A DNA stretch of 64,000 nucleotides from Mycolicibacterium neoaurum ATCC 25795 (lineage in GTDB: Bacteria > Actinomycetota > Actinomycetes > Mycobacteriales > Mycobacteriaceae): contig NZ_JMDW01000011.1 of the NCBI RefSeq assembly GCF_000691525.1, forward strand, positions 299,200-363,199, written 5' to 3'. The translations under genes were made by a program, and so were the position numbers. Below, one piece after another: positions 26,307-34,787 of the stretch (its first letter is position 1; every line of letters starts with the position of its first letter). The notes under the pieces were generated by a model. It was not told where the DNA came from and did no database searches. It saw only the letters and a list, made by a program, of their open reading frames with translations.

Positions 26307-26948
26307 TCAGCTGCTCAGCGCCGCCATCGAGACAGCGGGAACCGGCACATGCCAGTGATGGGCCTCAGCACGGACAGCGGCATCGACATCGGCCACGATC
26401 TGTCGCGCGCCGCCGGAGTTGACGTCCATCCACAACTCCGCAGGACCACCGCTGAGCATGATCCGCCTGACCCGCGATCCGCATGCCAACAGGACCGCCG
26501 ACCGGGCGACCAACTTTCGCGCTGCGCCACACCAGTCCTGATCCTGCACCCGCGTGTGCAGCCCGATGACCTTCACCTTCGGATCCCCGAGCATCAGCGG
26601 GGCATCATCGTCGAGATACACATAGTGATTGCGCTCGGCGCACATCGCGAGCCGTGCGAGCTGCGGACCGGTGGTGACCACGAAACGAGAAACACCCAGA
26701 TCACAAGCCCGACGCAGCGTCGCGGTCGCCGTAGGACAACGAACGATGACCTGCCGCGGCCGGATCCCGCAAAACCGCACCAGGTCGAGGTCCCGGTCGT
26801 CGCATGCCGTCACCGATATGCCATGCGCACGAACCCACAGCGCCGACCGGCGATCGCCCAACGCGGCGGCCGGCACACTGTGGCCGGCACTGCGCGGAAC
26901 CGGGGGTAGGAGCGGGTCGTCGATCGCGGCGTCAACAGCTGATGTCAT
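26307..26948 (-). CDS. Degenerate PLP-barrel (group IV decarboxylase)-like protein
   Basis: A 213-residue protein that reads like part of an alanine-racemase/diaminopimelate-decarboxylase barrel: a nucleotide-free strand-helix series (RPRQVIVRC, GVSRFVVTTGPQLARLA) ending in KVKVIGLHTRVQDQDWCGAA, which mirrors the KVVGLHFHVGS segment of group IV decarboxylases. The N-terminal cofactor lysine segment and the C-terminal beta domain are absent, and the chain is less than half the family length, so decarboxylase activity is unlikely. No partners are obvious. Function unknown. Confidence 0.6.
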   Translation of the reverse strand: MTSAVDAAIDDPLLPPVPRSAGHSVPAAALGDRRSALWVRAHGISVTACDDRDLDLVRFCGIRPRQVIVRCPTATATLRRACDLGVSRFVVTTGPQLARLAMCAERNHYVYLDDDAPLMLGDPKVKVIGLHTRVQDQDWCGAARKLVARSAVLLACGSRVRRIMLSGGPAELWMDVNSGGARQIVADVDAAVRAEAHHWHVPVPAVSMAALSS

Positions 26949-27045
26949 GTCTCATGCCTACGCCTGCCCGCACGCCCGCGGAATGGCTCATACGCGGCGC
27001 TGACGCGACCCCTGCCGATCTTTACGGATTGCTGATGCGTCGACC

Positions 27046-27070
27046 GTTTCACGGAAAGGCGCCGGGGTAT
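27046..27070 (+). promoter_or_regulatory. SigF-type promoter (GTTT-N15-GGGTAT)
   Basis: GTTT at 27046-27049 and GGGTAT at 27065-27070 with a 15-nt spacer match the mycobacterial SigF consensus fully. The ATG of the downstream SDR gene is 33 nt after the -10, leaving a leader of about 25 nt. Confidence 0.7.
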
Positions 27071-27102
27071 CTCGTCGGCTCAAACCCCGAGTGAAGGAAG
27101 AT

Positions 27103-27963
27103 ATGGCCTCCCATTCCGACCCAGCACCACATGGCGTCATCCCCTACCCCGGCCGCACGGACGAGATGCAACGCGCCCCCCGCGACGAGATGGCCGACTA
27201 TGTCGGTCGCGACCTGCTCGCAGGCAAGCGGGCCCTCATCACCGGCGGTGATTCGGGTATCGGCCGTGCCGTCGCGGCGGCGTTCGCCAAGGAGGGGGCC
27301 GATGTCGCGATCTCCTATCTCAACGAAGACGCCGATGCCGCACACACCGTCGGACTCATCGAGGCGCAAGGGCGCCGCGCCCTCGCACTCCCAGGGGATT
27401 TGGCCGACCCCGCGCACTGCCGCCGCATCGTGGACGAGTCGGTCTCGGCTCTGGGGGGCCTGGACATCTTGGTCAACAACGCGGCCTACCAGTCGCCTGT
27501 CGACGACCTCACCGAGCTGTCCGACGAACAATGGCGCCGTACCTTCGCCGTGAACATCGACAGCTTCTTCTATGTCACCAAGGCCGCGCTGCCACATCTG
27601 ACGCCGGGCGGCTCGATCATCAACACCGGGTCGATCAACGGGCTGCGCGGTAACAAGACGCTGATCGACTATTCGGCGACCAAAGGTGCAGTCATCGCCT
27701 TGACCTACTCACTGTCTCAGGCGCTCAGCGACCGCGGGATCCGCGTCAATTGCGTTGCGCCAGGGCCGGTGTGGACCCCGCTGATCCCCGCGACGATGGA
27801 TGCCGAGAAGACGGCGTCCTTCGGTGAACAGACACCGATGGGGCGCGCAGCCGAACCCGACGAGATCGCACCGTCGTATGTGTTCTTCGCCGCAGGACGC
27901 ATGTCGTCCTATTACAGCGGTGAAGTGCTGGCACCGATCGGCGGCGAAACATTGCCGGGCTGA
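27103..27963 (+). CDS. Stress-type short-chain dehydrogenase/reductase (YhdF/YdaD-like)
   Basis: A 286-residue SDR with the N-terminal extension (about 40 residues containing PYPGRTDEMQ) that marks general-stress SDRs. The NAD(P) loop is ALITGGDSGIGRAVA near residue 45, NNAAYQ near 130, the catalytic serine in INTGSIN near 175 and DYSATKG (Tyr and Lys) near 188. It probably reduces aldehydes or ketones with NAD(P)H under stress. A SigF promoter lies upstream. ATG 27103 with GAAGG 5 nt upstream is preferred over GTG 27091. Confidence 0.9.
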   Translation: MASHSDPAPHGVIPYPGRTDEMQRAPRDEMADYVGRDLLAGKRALITGGDSGIGRAVAAAFAKEGADVAISYLNEDADAAHTVGLIEAQGRRALALPGDLADPAHCRRIVDESVSALGGLDILVNNAAYQSPVDDLTELSDEQWRRTFAVNIDSFFYVTKAALPHLTPGGSIINTGSINGLRGNKTLIDYSATKGAVIALTYSLSQALSDRGIRVNCVAPGPVWTPLIPATMDAEKTASFGEQTPMGRAAEPDEIAPSYVFFAAGRMSSYYSGEVLAPIGGETLPG

Positions 27964-27975
27964 GGCGTCCGCCGA

Positions 27976-28350
27976 TCAGATCTGACTGGCCAGCGGGTCC
28001 CGCCTGACAGCGGCAAGCGCGGTATCGCGTGTGCTGTGCAGGGGTACCTGGCTGTCGACACCGATCAGTGTCATGGGCCGCCTCGTCTTGGGACCATCGG
28101 CGACGACCAGGAATTTCACCCTGTCGCTCAGCCGGCCATTTGCTCGGATCAGTACATTCATGCCGCGCGCGGCCAGAAAGTCGAGTTCGGTCAGGTCGAC
28201 GACGATCGCATCAGGGCCGCGGTTGAGGACCTCATCGATCTGCCGTTCGAGTACCGCGGCGGTCGTGATGTCTAGATCGCCGACACAATTCATGATCACC
28301 GTCGAGTCCAACCACATGGTTTTGACGGTGATAGAGCCTGGATCAGTCAT
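27976..28350 (-). CDS. STAS domain protein (anti-anti-sigma-like) lacking the phosphorylatable serine
   Basis: A 124-residue STAS domain. The fold pattern GDLDITTAAVLERQIDEVL and VVDLTELDFLAARGMNVL is clear. In RsbV/SpoIIAA proteins the loop after FLD carries the serine phosphorylated by the anti-sigma kinase; here it reads LAARG, without serine or threonine, so the protein may bind its partner regardless of kinase activity. ATG 28350 has GAGG 4 nt upstream. It converges with the SigF-dependent SDR gene. Partner unknown; the RsbW-like kinase at 45092 is one candidate. Confidence 0.8.
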   Translation of the reverse strand: MTDPGSITVKTMWLDSTVIMNCVGDLDITTAAVLERQIDEVLNRGPDAIVVDLTELDFLAARGMNVLIRANGRLSDRVKFLVVADGPKTRRPMTLIGVDSQVPLHSTRDTALAAVRRDPLASQI

Positions 28351-28362
28351 GATGCCTCGCAG

Positions 28363-28375
28363 ACCAATATTTGGT
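28363..28375. promoter_or_regulatory. Palindrome ACCAA-TAT-TTGGT upstream of the STAS gene
   Basis: A perfect 5+5 inverted repeat with a 3-nt centre, 12 bp before the ATG of the minus-strand STAS gene. It may be an operator; the binding protein is unknown. Confidence 0.35.
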
Positions 28376-28537
28376 AGGGCGCGATGACTCAAAGGCTGAC
28401 TCTTAACCTCCGAGCAAAAAGCCGGATGACGTCAGCTTACGCGCACTGTCTGATCATGGACAGCCCGTTCGGCAACGTGCCTGGTCGCCCGCCATGGGTA
28501 CCGTCGTTTTCAACCCCCAGAGCGTGACCGAGGTGCC

Positions 28538-29722
28538 ATGACCGAAAACCCAGCCGAAGTAGTCGAAGAAACCGGCCATCCCCCGCGGCCGGCGTCAAAG
28601 CACTGGCGGCGGTTTGCGGTGGTGTCGGTGGTGCTGGGACTGCTTTTCGGCGTCCCCTGGTGGACGCTGGTGGTCGCCGCCGCGTGGCCGGCGCCGGTCT
28701 TCATAGCAGGGACGCTGGCTTTCGCGGTCGCGCTGGTGGCGTTGCCGCTGCTGATGTTTACCGGGCACGGCAAACATCGCGACGTGCCGGCCGCGATCGG
28801 GGACGTGCTCCTCGGCGTGATCTGGGTGGTGTTCGTCTGGTCGCTTCTCGGCAACATCGCGCGGCTCGTGCTCATCGGCCTGGGAATCGACGATCCGCTG
28901 CGGTCACGTCTGATCGCCGCCGCCGTCCTGGTGGTGTCGACCGTGCTGCTGGCCTGGGGTCACTACGAAGCGATGCGGATCCCGCGGGTGCGTCGGGTGC
29001 CGGTCCGGATGTCGCGGTTGGGCCCTGGCCTCGACGGCCTGCGGGTGGCGATCATCACCGACACCCACTACGGCCCCATCAACCGGGCGCGCTGGTCTGC
29101 CGCCATGGTGGGGAGGGTGAACGAACTCGATGCGGACATCGTCTGCCACGTCGGCGACATCGCCGACGGCACGGTTGAGATGCGCCGCGAGCAGGCAGCG
29201 CCACTGGCGGCGATCACCGCGGCGACGCGCGCGTACGTGACCGGCAATCACGAGTATTTCAGCGAGGCGCAGGAGTGGCTCGACCACCTGGATTCCATCG
29301 GCTGGAGCTCCCTGCACAATCGGCACGTGACCGTGGAGCGCGGCGGCGACCGGCTGATCGTGGCCGGGATCGACGATGCCACCGCCGCCGGTTCCGGTGT
29401 CAGCGGTCATGGCCAGGACCTGGCGGCGGCGCTGGCCGGTGCCGAAGACGGCGCACCGATCCTGTTGCTGGCACATCAACCCAAACAGATCCGTCACGCG
29501 GTGGCCGCCGGAGTGGATCTGCAGATATCCGGTCACACCCATGGCGGCCAGATATGGCCCTTCAACTTTCTGGTACGACTCGAACAGCCCGTCGTGCAGG
29601 GACTGAGCAGCCACGGCGAGCGCACCCAGCTCTACACCAGCCGCGGCACGGGCTACTGGGGTCCGCCGTTCCGGATCTTCGCCCCCAGTGAGATCACTCT
29701 GCTGACACTGAGCACCGCCTGA
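28538..29722 (+). CDS. Membrane-anchored metallophosphoesterase
   Basis: A 394-residue protein with four N-terminal membrane segments (residues about 25-150) and a C-terminal calcineurin-like phosphoesterase. Metal motifs are intact: DTHYG near 172, GDIADG near 206, GNHEY near 232, LLAHQPKQI near 310 and SGHTHGGQ near 328. It belongs to the YkuE/YaeI-like type that acts on lipid or nucleotide phosphates at the membrane surface. A paralogue with the same architecture lies at 56072. ATG 28538 is preceded by GAGGTG. Substrate unknown. Confidence 0.9.
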   Translation: MTENPAEVVEETGHPPRPASKHWRRFAVVSVVLGLLFGVPWWTLVVAAAWPAPVFIAGTLAFAVALVALPLLMFTGHGKHRDVPAAIGDVLLGVIWVVFVWSLLGNIARLVLIGLGIDDPLRSRLIAAAVLVVSTVLLAWGHYEAMRIPRVRRVPVRMSRLGPGLDGLRVAIITDTHYGPINRARWSAAMVGRVNELDADIVCHVGDIADGTVEMRREQAAPLAAITAATRAYVTGNHEYFSEAQEWLDHLDSIGWSSLHNRHVTVERGGDRLIVAGIDDATAAGSGVSGHGQDLAAALAGAEDGAPILLLAHQPKQIRHAVAAGVDLQISGHTHGGQIWPFNFLVRLEQPVVQGLSSHGERTQLYTSRGTGYWGPPFRIFAPSEITLLTLSTA

Positions 29723-29857
29723 CAGGTGCGGTAATGGCTTGCGTTGTAGCCAAACTCACACCTCGAAACTTGCTTTACACAGAATTAACACCGACGATCG
29801 AGGTGTTGCTCATATCGGGTGATCCCCGCTGTGACAACGGATTTGAAACGCAAGCTC

Positions 29858-29873
29858 TGTGACCCAGGGCACT
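29858..29873. promoter_or_regulatory. Imperfect CRP-like site
   Basis: TGTGA-N6-GCACT, with one good half, 18 bp before the small gene at 29891. Confidence 0.25.
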
Positions 29874-29890
29874 TTGAGGGAGTGAGAAGA

Positions 29891-30040
29891 ATGTCGTTCG
29901 CGAAGTTTCGTGCCGATATGAAGCGGGCCAACAACCGGCGCCGCCTATACGCGCGGATCAACGCCATGCCCCATTCGACGGTGCGCGAAGAGCTGATCGC
30001 TGTCGCGCAGCGTTACGAATTCGACCGCGCCGCCGACTGA
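29891..30040 (+). CDS. Small basic conserved protein, 49 residues
   Basis: MSFAKFRADMKRANNRRRLY followed by a helix ending YEFDRAAD. It is basic at the front and acidic at the end, with no membrane segment. GAGAAG lies 5 nt before ATG and codon use is mycobacterial. Small proteins of this form occur in mycobacteria without known function. Its last 28 bp overlap the convergent Hyi gene. Confidence 0.6.
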   Translation: MSFAKFRADMKRANNRRRLYARINAMPHSTVREELIAVAQRYEFDRAAD

Positions 30041-30843
30041 TCCCAGGGGCTGCCGCCGCGTCGATTCCTCGGCAACCACCCGAACGGATCGGGGGCGGTC
30101 GGTCGATACTCGAGACTGACATGCCCCCGGTAGCCGCGGGCGAACAGTTGTGCGAGAAGACCATCGAAATCGATCGTCCCGGTGCCGGGCTCAGCCCGGC
30201 CCGGGTCGTCGGCAATCTGGACGTGACCGATCCGATCCCCGAAATCCGCTATGGCGGTGCCGATATCGTCACCGTTGACACTCAGGTGATAGAGATCGGC
30301 GAGTAGGCGCAGGGCAGGGGCGCCCACCCCGTCGATGACGGCGATCGCGTCTGCGGCGGTCCGCAACGGATAAGCCTCGATGCCGCTGAGTGGTTCGATC
30401 AGGATGACCGCGCCGATGCGCTCGGCCATTCCCGCAACATGGGCCAGGTTCTCCGCCGCCATCTCGTCCTGCGCCGCCGCGCTGATATCGGGCATCCGAT
30501 TCCCATAGAGGGTGTTCAGAGCACCGACGCCCAAATGCTCTGCGATGCCGAAAGCAATTTCGGCGTTGTCGCGGAACATGTTTCGCCGATCCGGGTCCGA
30601 GGCGAGTCCGCGCTCCCCCACGGCCATGTCACCACCGGCGAGGTTCAGTGCGGCCAACTGAACACCCGCTTCCTCGACCGCCCGAATGAATGCCTGCACT
30701 TCCCTGTCCCTCGGGACTGCCGAATCGAACGGCCACCAGAACTCGACAGCCTCGAACCCGGCATCGCGAGCGGCCTGCGGCCGCTGCAACACCGGAACGT
30801 CGGCGAACAGCATCGAGCAGTTGACGACATAGCGGGACGACAC
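30013..30843 (-). CDS. hyi: Hydroxypyruvate isomerase-like TIM-barrel protein
   Basis: A 276-residue xylose-isomerase-like TIM barrel. Segments AGFEAVEFWWPFD near residue 27, ILIEPLSG near 147 with the metal/catalytic glutamate, LADLYHLSVNGDD near 185 and HVSLEYRP near 245 match Hyi/YgbM proteins, which interconvert hydroxypyruvate and tartronate semialdehyde or act on related sugars. GTG 30843 begins 1 bp after the stop of the SDR gene, so the two form an operon with isomerase and dehydrogenase acting on one carbohydrate acid. The 3' end extends past ordinary Hyi length by about 15 residues. Confidence 0.82.
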   Translation of the reverse strand: MSSRYVVNCSMLFADVPVLQRPQAARDAGFEAVEFWWPFDSAVPRDREVQAFIRAVEEAGVQLAALNLAGGDMAVGERGLASDPDRRNMFRDNAEIAFGIAEHLGVGALNTLYGNRMPDISAAAQDEMAAENLAHVAGMAERIGAVILIEPLSGIEAYPLRTAADAIAVIDGVGAPALRLLADLYHLSVNGDDIGTAIADFGDRIGHVQIADDPGRAEPGTGTIDFDGLLAQLFARGYRGHVSLEYRPTAPDPFGWLPRNRRGGSPWDQSAARSNS

Positions 30844-30844
30844 G

Positions 30845-31555
30845 TCAACCCCGTCCGACGTACTTCATCCCGCGGGCCATCACGGTGATGGTCGGCACCG
30901 ACACATCGACCGGCAGACCCACGATATGGGTGATCAGTTCGGCCACATGGGCGACGTCGATCGACGCCTCTGCGAATCCGGCGGTCATGTCGGTGGCGGC
31001 ATTGCCGATGTCGATCTGGGTCACATCGATATCGACATCCCGGAGATCGAGCAGCATGGATGCCGTCAACCCGCTTATCGCATGCTTGGTGACGGCGTAA
31101 GCCACGCTGTCCGGCCGTGGCCGGTGCGCCGCGAGCGACCCGTTGTTGATGATGCGCCCCCCGCGTGGCGACTGCGCGATCATCGTGCGCGCAGCAGCAC
31201 GCGCGCAGAACACCGCACCGTCGACATTGGTGCGCCAGACGGTGTGCCACTGCTCGACCTCGATATCGGTGATCGACGCACGCGGCCCGAAGACACCGGC
31301 GTTGTTGAAGAGTGCATCTACCCGCCCGAATCGTTCAACAGCCTGTGCAAACAACGCGTCGACGGAATCGGAATCGGTGACATCGGTGGGAACGACGAGT
31401 GCGTCCGTGCTGCCTTGCGCAGTCTCGGCCAATGAGTCGGCGTGCCTACCTGCCAAGACGACCCGCTGCCCCGCACCGAGCAGGGACCGCGCGCACGCCC
31501 GCCCGATGCCGCTACCGGCCCCTGTGATGACGATGGTTTTCGCATCCTGCTGCAT
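30845..31555 (-). CDS. Short-chain dehydrogenase (serine/3-hydroxy acid dehydrogenase type)
   Basis: A 236-residue classical SDR: TIVITGAGSGIGRACARSLL at the N-terminus, FNNAGVFGP near 88, INNGSLAAH with the catalytic serine near 138 and YAVTKHAISG (Tyr, Lys) near 152. Similar enzymes oxidise 3-hydroxy acids or reduce the semialdehyde made by a hydroxypyruvate isomerase, so the pair with Hyi may work on tartronate semialdehyde; this is inference. ATG 31555 is chosen over an upstream in-frame start because the preceding residues are not family-like. Confidence 0.85.
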   Translation of the reverse strand: MQQDAKTIVITGAGSGIGRACARSLLGAGQRVVLAGRHADSLAETAQGSTDALVVPTDVTDSDSVDALFAQAVERFGRVDALFNNAGVFGPRASITDIEVEQWHTVWRTNVDGAVFCARAAARTMIAQSPRGGRIINNGSLAAHRPRPDSVAYAVTKHAISGLTASMLLDLRDVDIDVTQIDIGNAATDMTAGFAEASIDVAHVAELITHIVGLPVDVSVPTITVMARGMKYVGRG

Positions 31556-31622
31556 GACCCCGATTGTGCTGTACCGCCTGTGCCGCGGATTGGCCGACCG
31601 GTTCGGCGGGCACCCCCGCCCC

Positions 31623-31781
31623 ATGAACGCTCAACCTGACAAGTCCGACACCGACGCGAGTACCGACACTGATGAGGTTCCACCTCCCGGGCCGACAGAT
31701 CAGGGACGCACCGGGGGCATGGCGACGCGCGAAGTCGCCCCGGATGTCGTCGAGAAACACCGGGGCGAATCGCTCGATTGA
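31623..31781 (+). CDS. Small acidic disordered protein, hypothetical
   Basis: A 52-residue frame, MNAQPDKSDTDASTDTDEVP, ending VVEKHRGESLD. It is acidic and proline-rich and probably unstructured. There is no clear ribosome site (CGCCCC precedes ATG), so translation is uncertain. It runs divergent from the SDR and converges with the broken coiled-coil gene, 1 bp between ends. Confidence 0.35.
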   Translation: MNAQPDKSDTDASTDTDEVPPPGPTDQGRTGGMATREVAPDVVEKHRGESLD

Positions 31782-31782
31782 G

Positions 31783-32456
31783 TTAACGGGCGGCGTCGCG
31801 ACGCCCCTGCTTCTCGGCATGGGCCAAGCCCTCCACCCGATCGGCGGTGGTGCGTTTGTCGGCGGCGTCTTCGCGTTTGGTCTGTGCCGCGGCGCGCTTG
31901 TCCGATGCGTCGGCGGTGACCGCGTTCTCGGCCGCGTCGATGCGGTCGAATTCGCCGCGTTGCACCTTTCGTACCGACTCCCGCCGCTGAGCGGCCGCAT
32001 CGGCGGCTCGGCGCGCGGCAGTGTCGGCCTTGCGTCCGGCGGTCTCGGTGGCATTGCGCCGGCGTTGATCGGCATCGCTGACCGCCTCGGCGACGGCGTC
32101 ACGTTTGGCGGCGCGCGCATCCTCGCGTTCTTGCACGACCTCCTCGCGCGCCTCCTGCAGCGTTTCGTCGGCCTGTCGCCGCATGGCATCGGCGTCGGCG
32201 TCGAGCCGGGCGGCGCGGCCGCGTGCTGCGCTGCGATGCGATGCGCCAGCACAACTCCGTCGTGGGATAGCTGCCGATCGCCCAGCGCATGCCCGATCAC
32301 AGCGTCCAGCGCGCCGACGGACCGCTCGTAGAGCAGTCGCGCCGGCGCCTCTACATCAAATCGGGATAGCACTCGATCTTCGAACAGCTGCAATGGGATT
32401 CGCGCCAAGCGATACTGCGCCCTGGCTATCGTGCGGGGGACTTCCATGACGTTCAT
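31783..32456 (-). pseudogene. Frameshifted coiled-coil protein gene (CsbD-neighbour, IF2-like alanine-rich type)
   Basis: From ATG 32456 (AGGAG 5 nt upstream) the frame reads MNVMEVPRTIARAQYRLARI and so on to about residue 75 (GVVLAHRIAA), where it leaves the protein-like pattern. A different frame then continues RLDADADAMRRQADETLQEA and a long charged helix to TAA at 31783. The break falls in two back-to-back pentamer repeats (GCATC GCATC GCAGC GCAGC on the minus strand, near 32225-32245). Removing 5 nt joins the frames (669 nt, 222 residues). The intact product would be a helical, Arg/Ala/Glu-rich protein like those annotated beside CsbD genes in mycobacteria. It is 23 bp after the CsbD-like gene, in the same operon. 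A sequencing error is the alternative. Confidence 0.7.
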
Positions 32457-32479
32457 ACGAGCTCCTGTTCGGTTCGGGA

Positions 32480-33037
32480 TCACCGATTCTCGGTCCGGTC
32501 GGTCAACTTCTCTGCCCTGCTCCGCAATTCGTCGGCCTCGGCCGCCCGGCGGTCGGCCTCATCGACCTGCGCGGCGTGGGTTTCGAGCGCATCGACGGCG
32601 TCAGCCGCAGCGGCCCGCGCATCAACCCGCTCCTGCGCCTCGGCTCGCCCGATCTCCAACCGAGCGTCCTGCTCGGCCTGCAACTGCTGCCGAGCACCTT
32701 CGCTGCGGGCAGCCTCGACACCCGCCTGTGTCTGGGCGTCCTGCTCCCCGGCAATCGACTCGTCGATCGCAGCGGTGACATGTCGCACCGAATCTCGTTG
32801 CTCAGCGGCCTGTCGATGCGCTTCGCGCTCCTGGCGGCGGGCCGTCTCGGCTTCGGCGTTCGCGACCGCCTCGACGGTGTTCGCTTCCTTGCGCTGACGA
32901 GCCTGTTCCTGCTCCAGCTGTCCTTCTGCGGTCAGCGAATTGTTACCGGTCACGGCGCCGGCAAACTCCTTGGCCTTGCCCTTGACCGAATCGATCAGAC
33001 CCCTGCGGGCCTGGCCTGACGCATCACGTGCTGTCAT
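32480..33037 (-). CDS. CsbD-like protein with long coiled-coil tail
   Basis: A 185-residue hydrophilic protein. Residues 8-45 resemble CsbD (RGLIDSVKGKAKEFAGAVTG, NNSLTAEGQLEQEQAR); the remaining 140 residues are an uninterrupted alanine/glutamate/arginine helix with heptad character. GGAGGAAA lies 5 nt before ATG 33037. It heads a two-gene operon with the frameshifted coiled-coil gene. A general-stress role is likely by family; mechanism unknown. Confidence 0.8.
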   Translation of the reverse strand: MTARDASGQARRGLIDSVKGKAKEFAGAVTGNNSLTAEGQLEQEQARQRKEANTVEAVANAEAETARRQEREAHRQAAEQRDSVRHVTAAIDESIAGEQDAQTQAGVEAARSEGARQQLQAEQDARLEIGRAEAQERVDARAAAADAVDALETHAAQVDEADRRAAEADELRSRAEKLTDRTENR

Positions 33038-33208
33038 CGGGTTTCCTCCGGTTGTCTGAATGGTGTGTGTCCGAGCGTCACGTGTCATCGGATGCTCGTT
33101 TCGGCAGCGGCCAAACGGCACGCCGGCGAATCGTCCTGATGCGCAAGGCGGACTGCGTGCATAAACCGCGGTCCGCCGGGTACACCGCAGCGCGCAGATC
33201 AACGGAGT

Positions 33209-34555
33209 GTGGAGGAAGCAACGTCGTCGGAAACACTGGTCGGCCCGCAACGCACCACCGAGAAGCTCAAGCGCAGGATCACAGCGCCGCTGTTGTTCCT
33301 GTTCATCCTCGGTGATGTGCTGGGCGCGGGCATCTATGCGTTGATGGGCGTGCTTTCCGAGGAGGTCGGCGGTGCCCTGTGGGCGCCGCTGCTGGTTGCG
33401 CTGTTGCTGGCGCTACTCACCGCGGGTTCCTATGCCGAACTGGTGACCAAGTACCCCAAGGCCGGCGGCGCCGCGGTATTCGCCGAGCGAGCGTTCCGCC
33501 AGCCACTGGTCTCGTTCCTGGTGGGATTTTGCATGCTGGCCGCCGGGGTCACCAGCGCGGCCGGTCTGGCGCTGGCCTTTGCCGGCGACTATCTGCGCAC
33601 CTTCATCGACGTCCCGGCCATACCGGCCGCCGTGGTGTTCCTCGGCCTGGTCGCTGCGCTCAATGCCAGGGGCATCAGCGAATCGATGAAGAGCAACGTG
33701 GTCATGACGGTCATCGAACTCACCGGTCTGCTGATCGTGATCATCGCCGGTGCCGTGCTCATCGGTCGCGGCGGGGGCGATGTCGACCGCGTTATGGAGT
33801 TCCCGGCGGACTCGACCCCGGCGTTGGCCATTCTGGGTGGTGCGATCATCGCCTACTACTCATTCGTCGGATTCGAGACCTCGGCCAATATCGTCGAGGA
33901 AGTCCGAGATCCGAGCAGGATCTATCCCCGGGCGTTGTTCGCCGCGCTGATCACCGCGGGCGCGGTGTACGTCCTGGTCGGTCTGGCGAGCGCGGTGGTG
34001 CTGCCGACTGACTAGTTGGCAGCATCGAGTGGGCCGCTGCTCGACGTCGTCTCGGCCTCCGGACTGAACATCCCGGCGTGGGTCTTCTCGGCCATCGCTC
34101 TGGTCGCCGTCGCCAACGGTGCGCTGCTCACCATGATCATGGCGAGCAGGCTGGCATTCGGAATGGCCGAGCACGGCCTGCTCCCCGGAGTTTTGGGCAG
34201 AGTCCTGCCACGACGCCGAACCCCATGGGTCGCCATCGTGTCGACGACCGCGGTGGCCATGGCGCTGACCCTGATCGGCGATCTGTCGACACTGGCCGAG
34301 ACGGTCGTCCTGCTGCTGTTGGTGGTGTTCATCTCGACCAATATCGCCGTGCTGGTGCTGCGTCGTGATGTGGTCGAGCATCCACATTTCCGCGTATGGA
34401 CTATCGTCCCGGTACTCGGTGTGGCGTCGTGCGTGCTGTTGCTGACCCAACAGTCGGCCAAGGTCTGGCTGTTCGCCGGCATTCTGGTGGCCGTCGGCGC
34501 GGTGCTCTTCTTGGGCACCCGCGCCGCGCACGGACAGCTCAGTAGGCGGTCGTGA
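33209..34555 (+). pseudogene. APC family amino acid permease interrupted by an in-frame amber codon
   Basis: A continuous frame encodes an amino acid/polyamine permease with about 12 membrane segments (start GTG 33209; LFLFILGDVLGAGIYALMGV near residue 30; FVGFETSANIVEEVRDPSR near 220). A TAG at 34013-34015 follows VVLPTD; the same frame continues LAASSGPLLDVV, as permeases of this family do, through ISTNIAVLVLRRD to TGA at 34555. One base change would restore 448 residues. As it stands the product stops at 268 residues after seven or eight segments. Codon bias is similar on both sides, so the stop looks recent. Read-through or sequence error are alternatives. Confidence 0.8.
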
Positions 34556-34787
34556 GCGGCTCCGGCGCCGAAATCGGTTGCGGCACAGTACGTCGGCGAG
34601 CCGCGGCGAGCACAGTCGCCCCGGCGACGATTCCCCCGAGGATGAGCGTGGGCCACCATAGGGCCTGCGCAATCACGATCCTGCGTTGCACCTTGAGTCC
34701 GAACCGAGTGGCAGACTTCGCCTTACCGGTGACGCTCACAAGCATGCTCCCATCTGGAGTAAGAGTGGCCGGACAATCTTCGGCCAC
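34539..34787 (-). CDS. Small single-pass membrane protein, unknown
   Basis: An 82-residue frame with one membrane segment (ALWWPTLILGGIVAGATVLA). GTG 34787 directly follows the TGA of the YihY gene, suggesting re-initiation; an internal ATG at 34745 is the alternative. The C-terminal end overlaps the convergent permease by 17 bp. I do not recognise it. Confidence 0.5.
   Translation of the reverse strand: MAEDCPATLTPDGSMLVSVTGKAKSATRFGLKVQRRIVIAQALWWPTLILGGIVAGATVLAAARRRTVPQPISAPEPLTTAY

Noticed and set aside
31672..32331. 219-codon plus-strand frame over the frameshifted gene
   Set aside because: Gly/Arg/Leu-rich antisense of the coiled-coil repeats; no ribosome site or family pattern.
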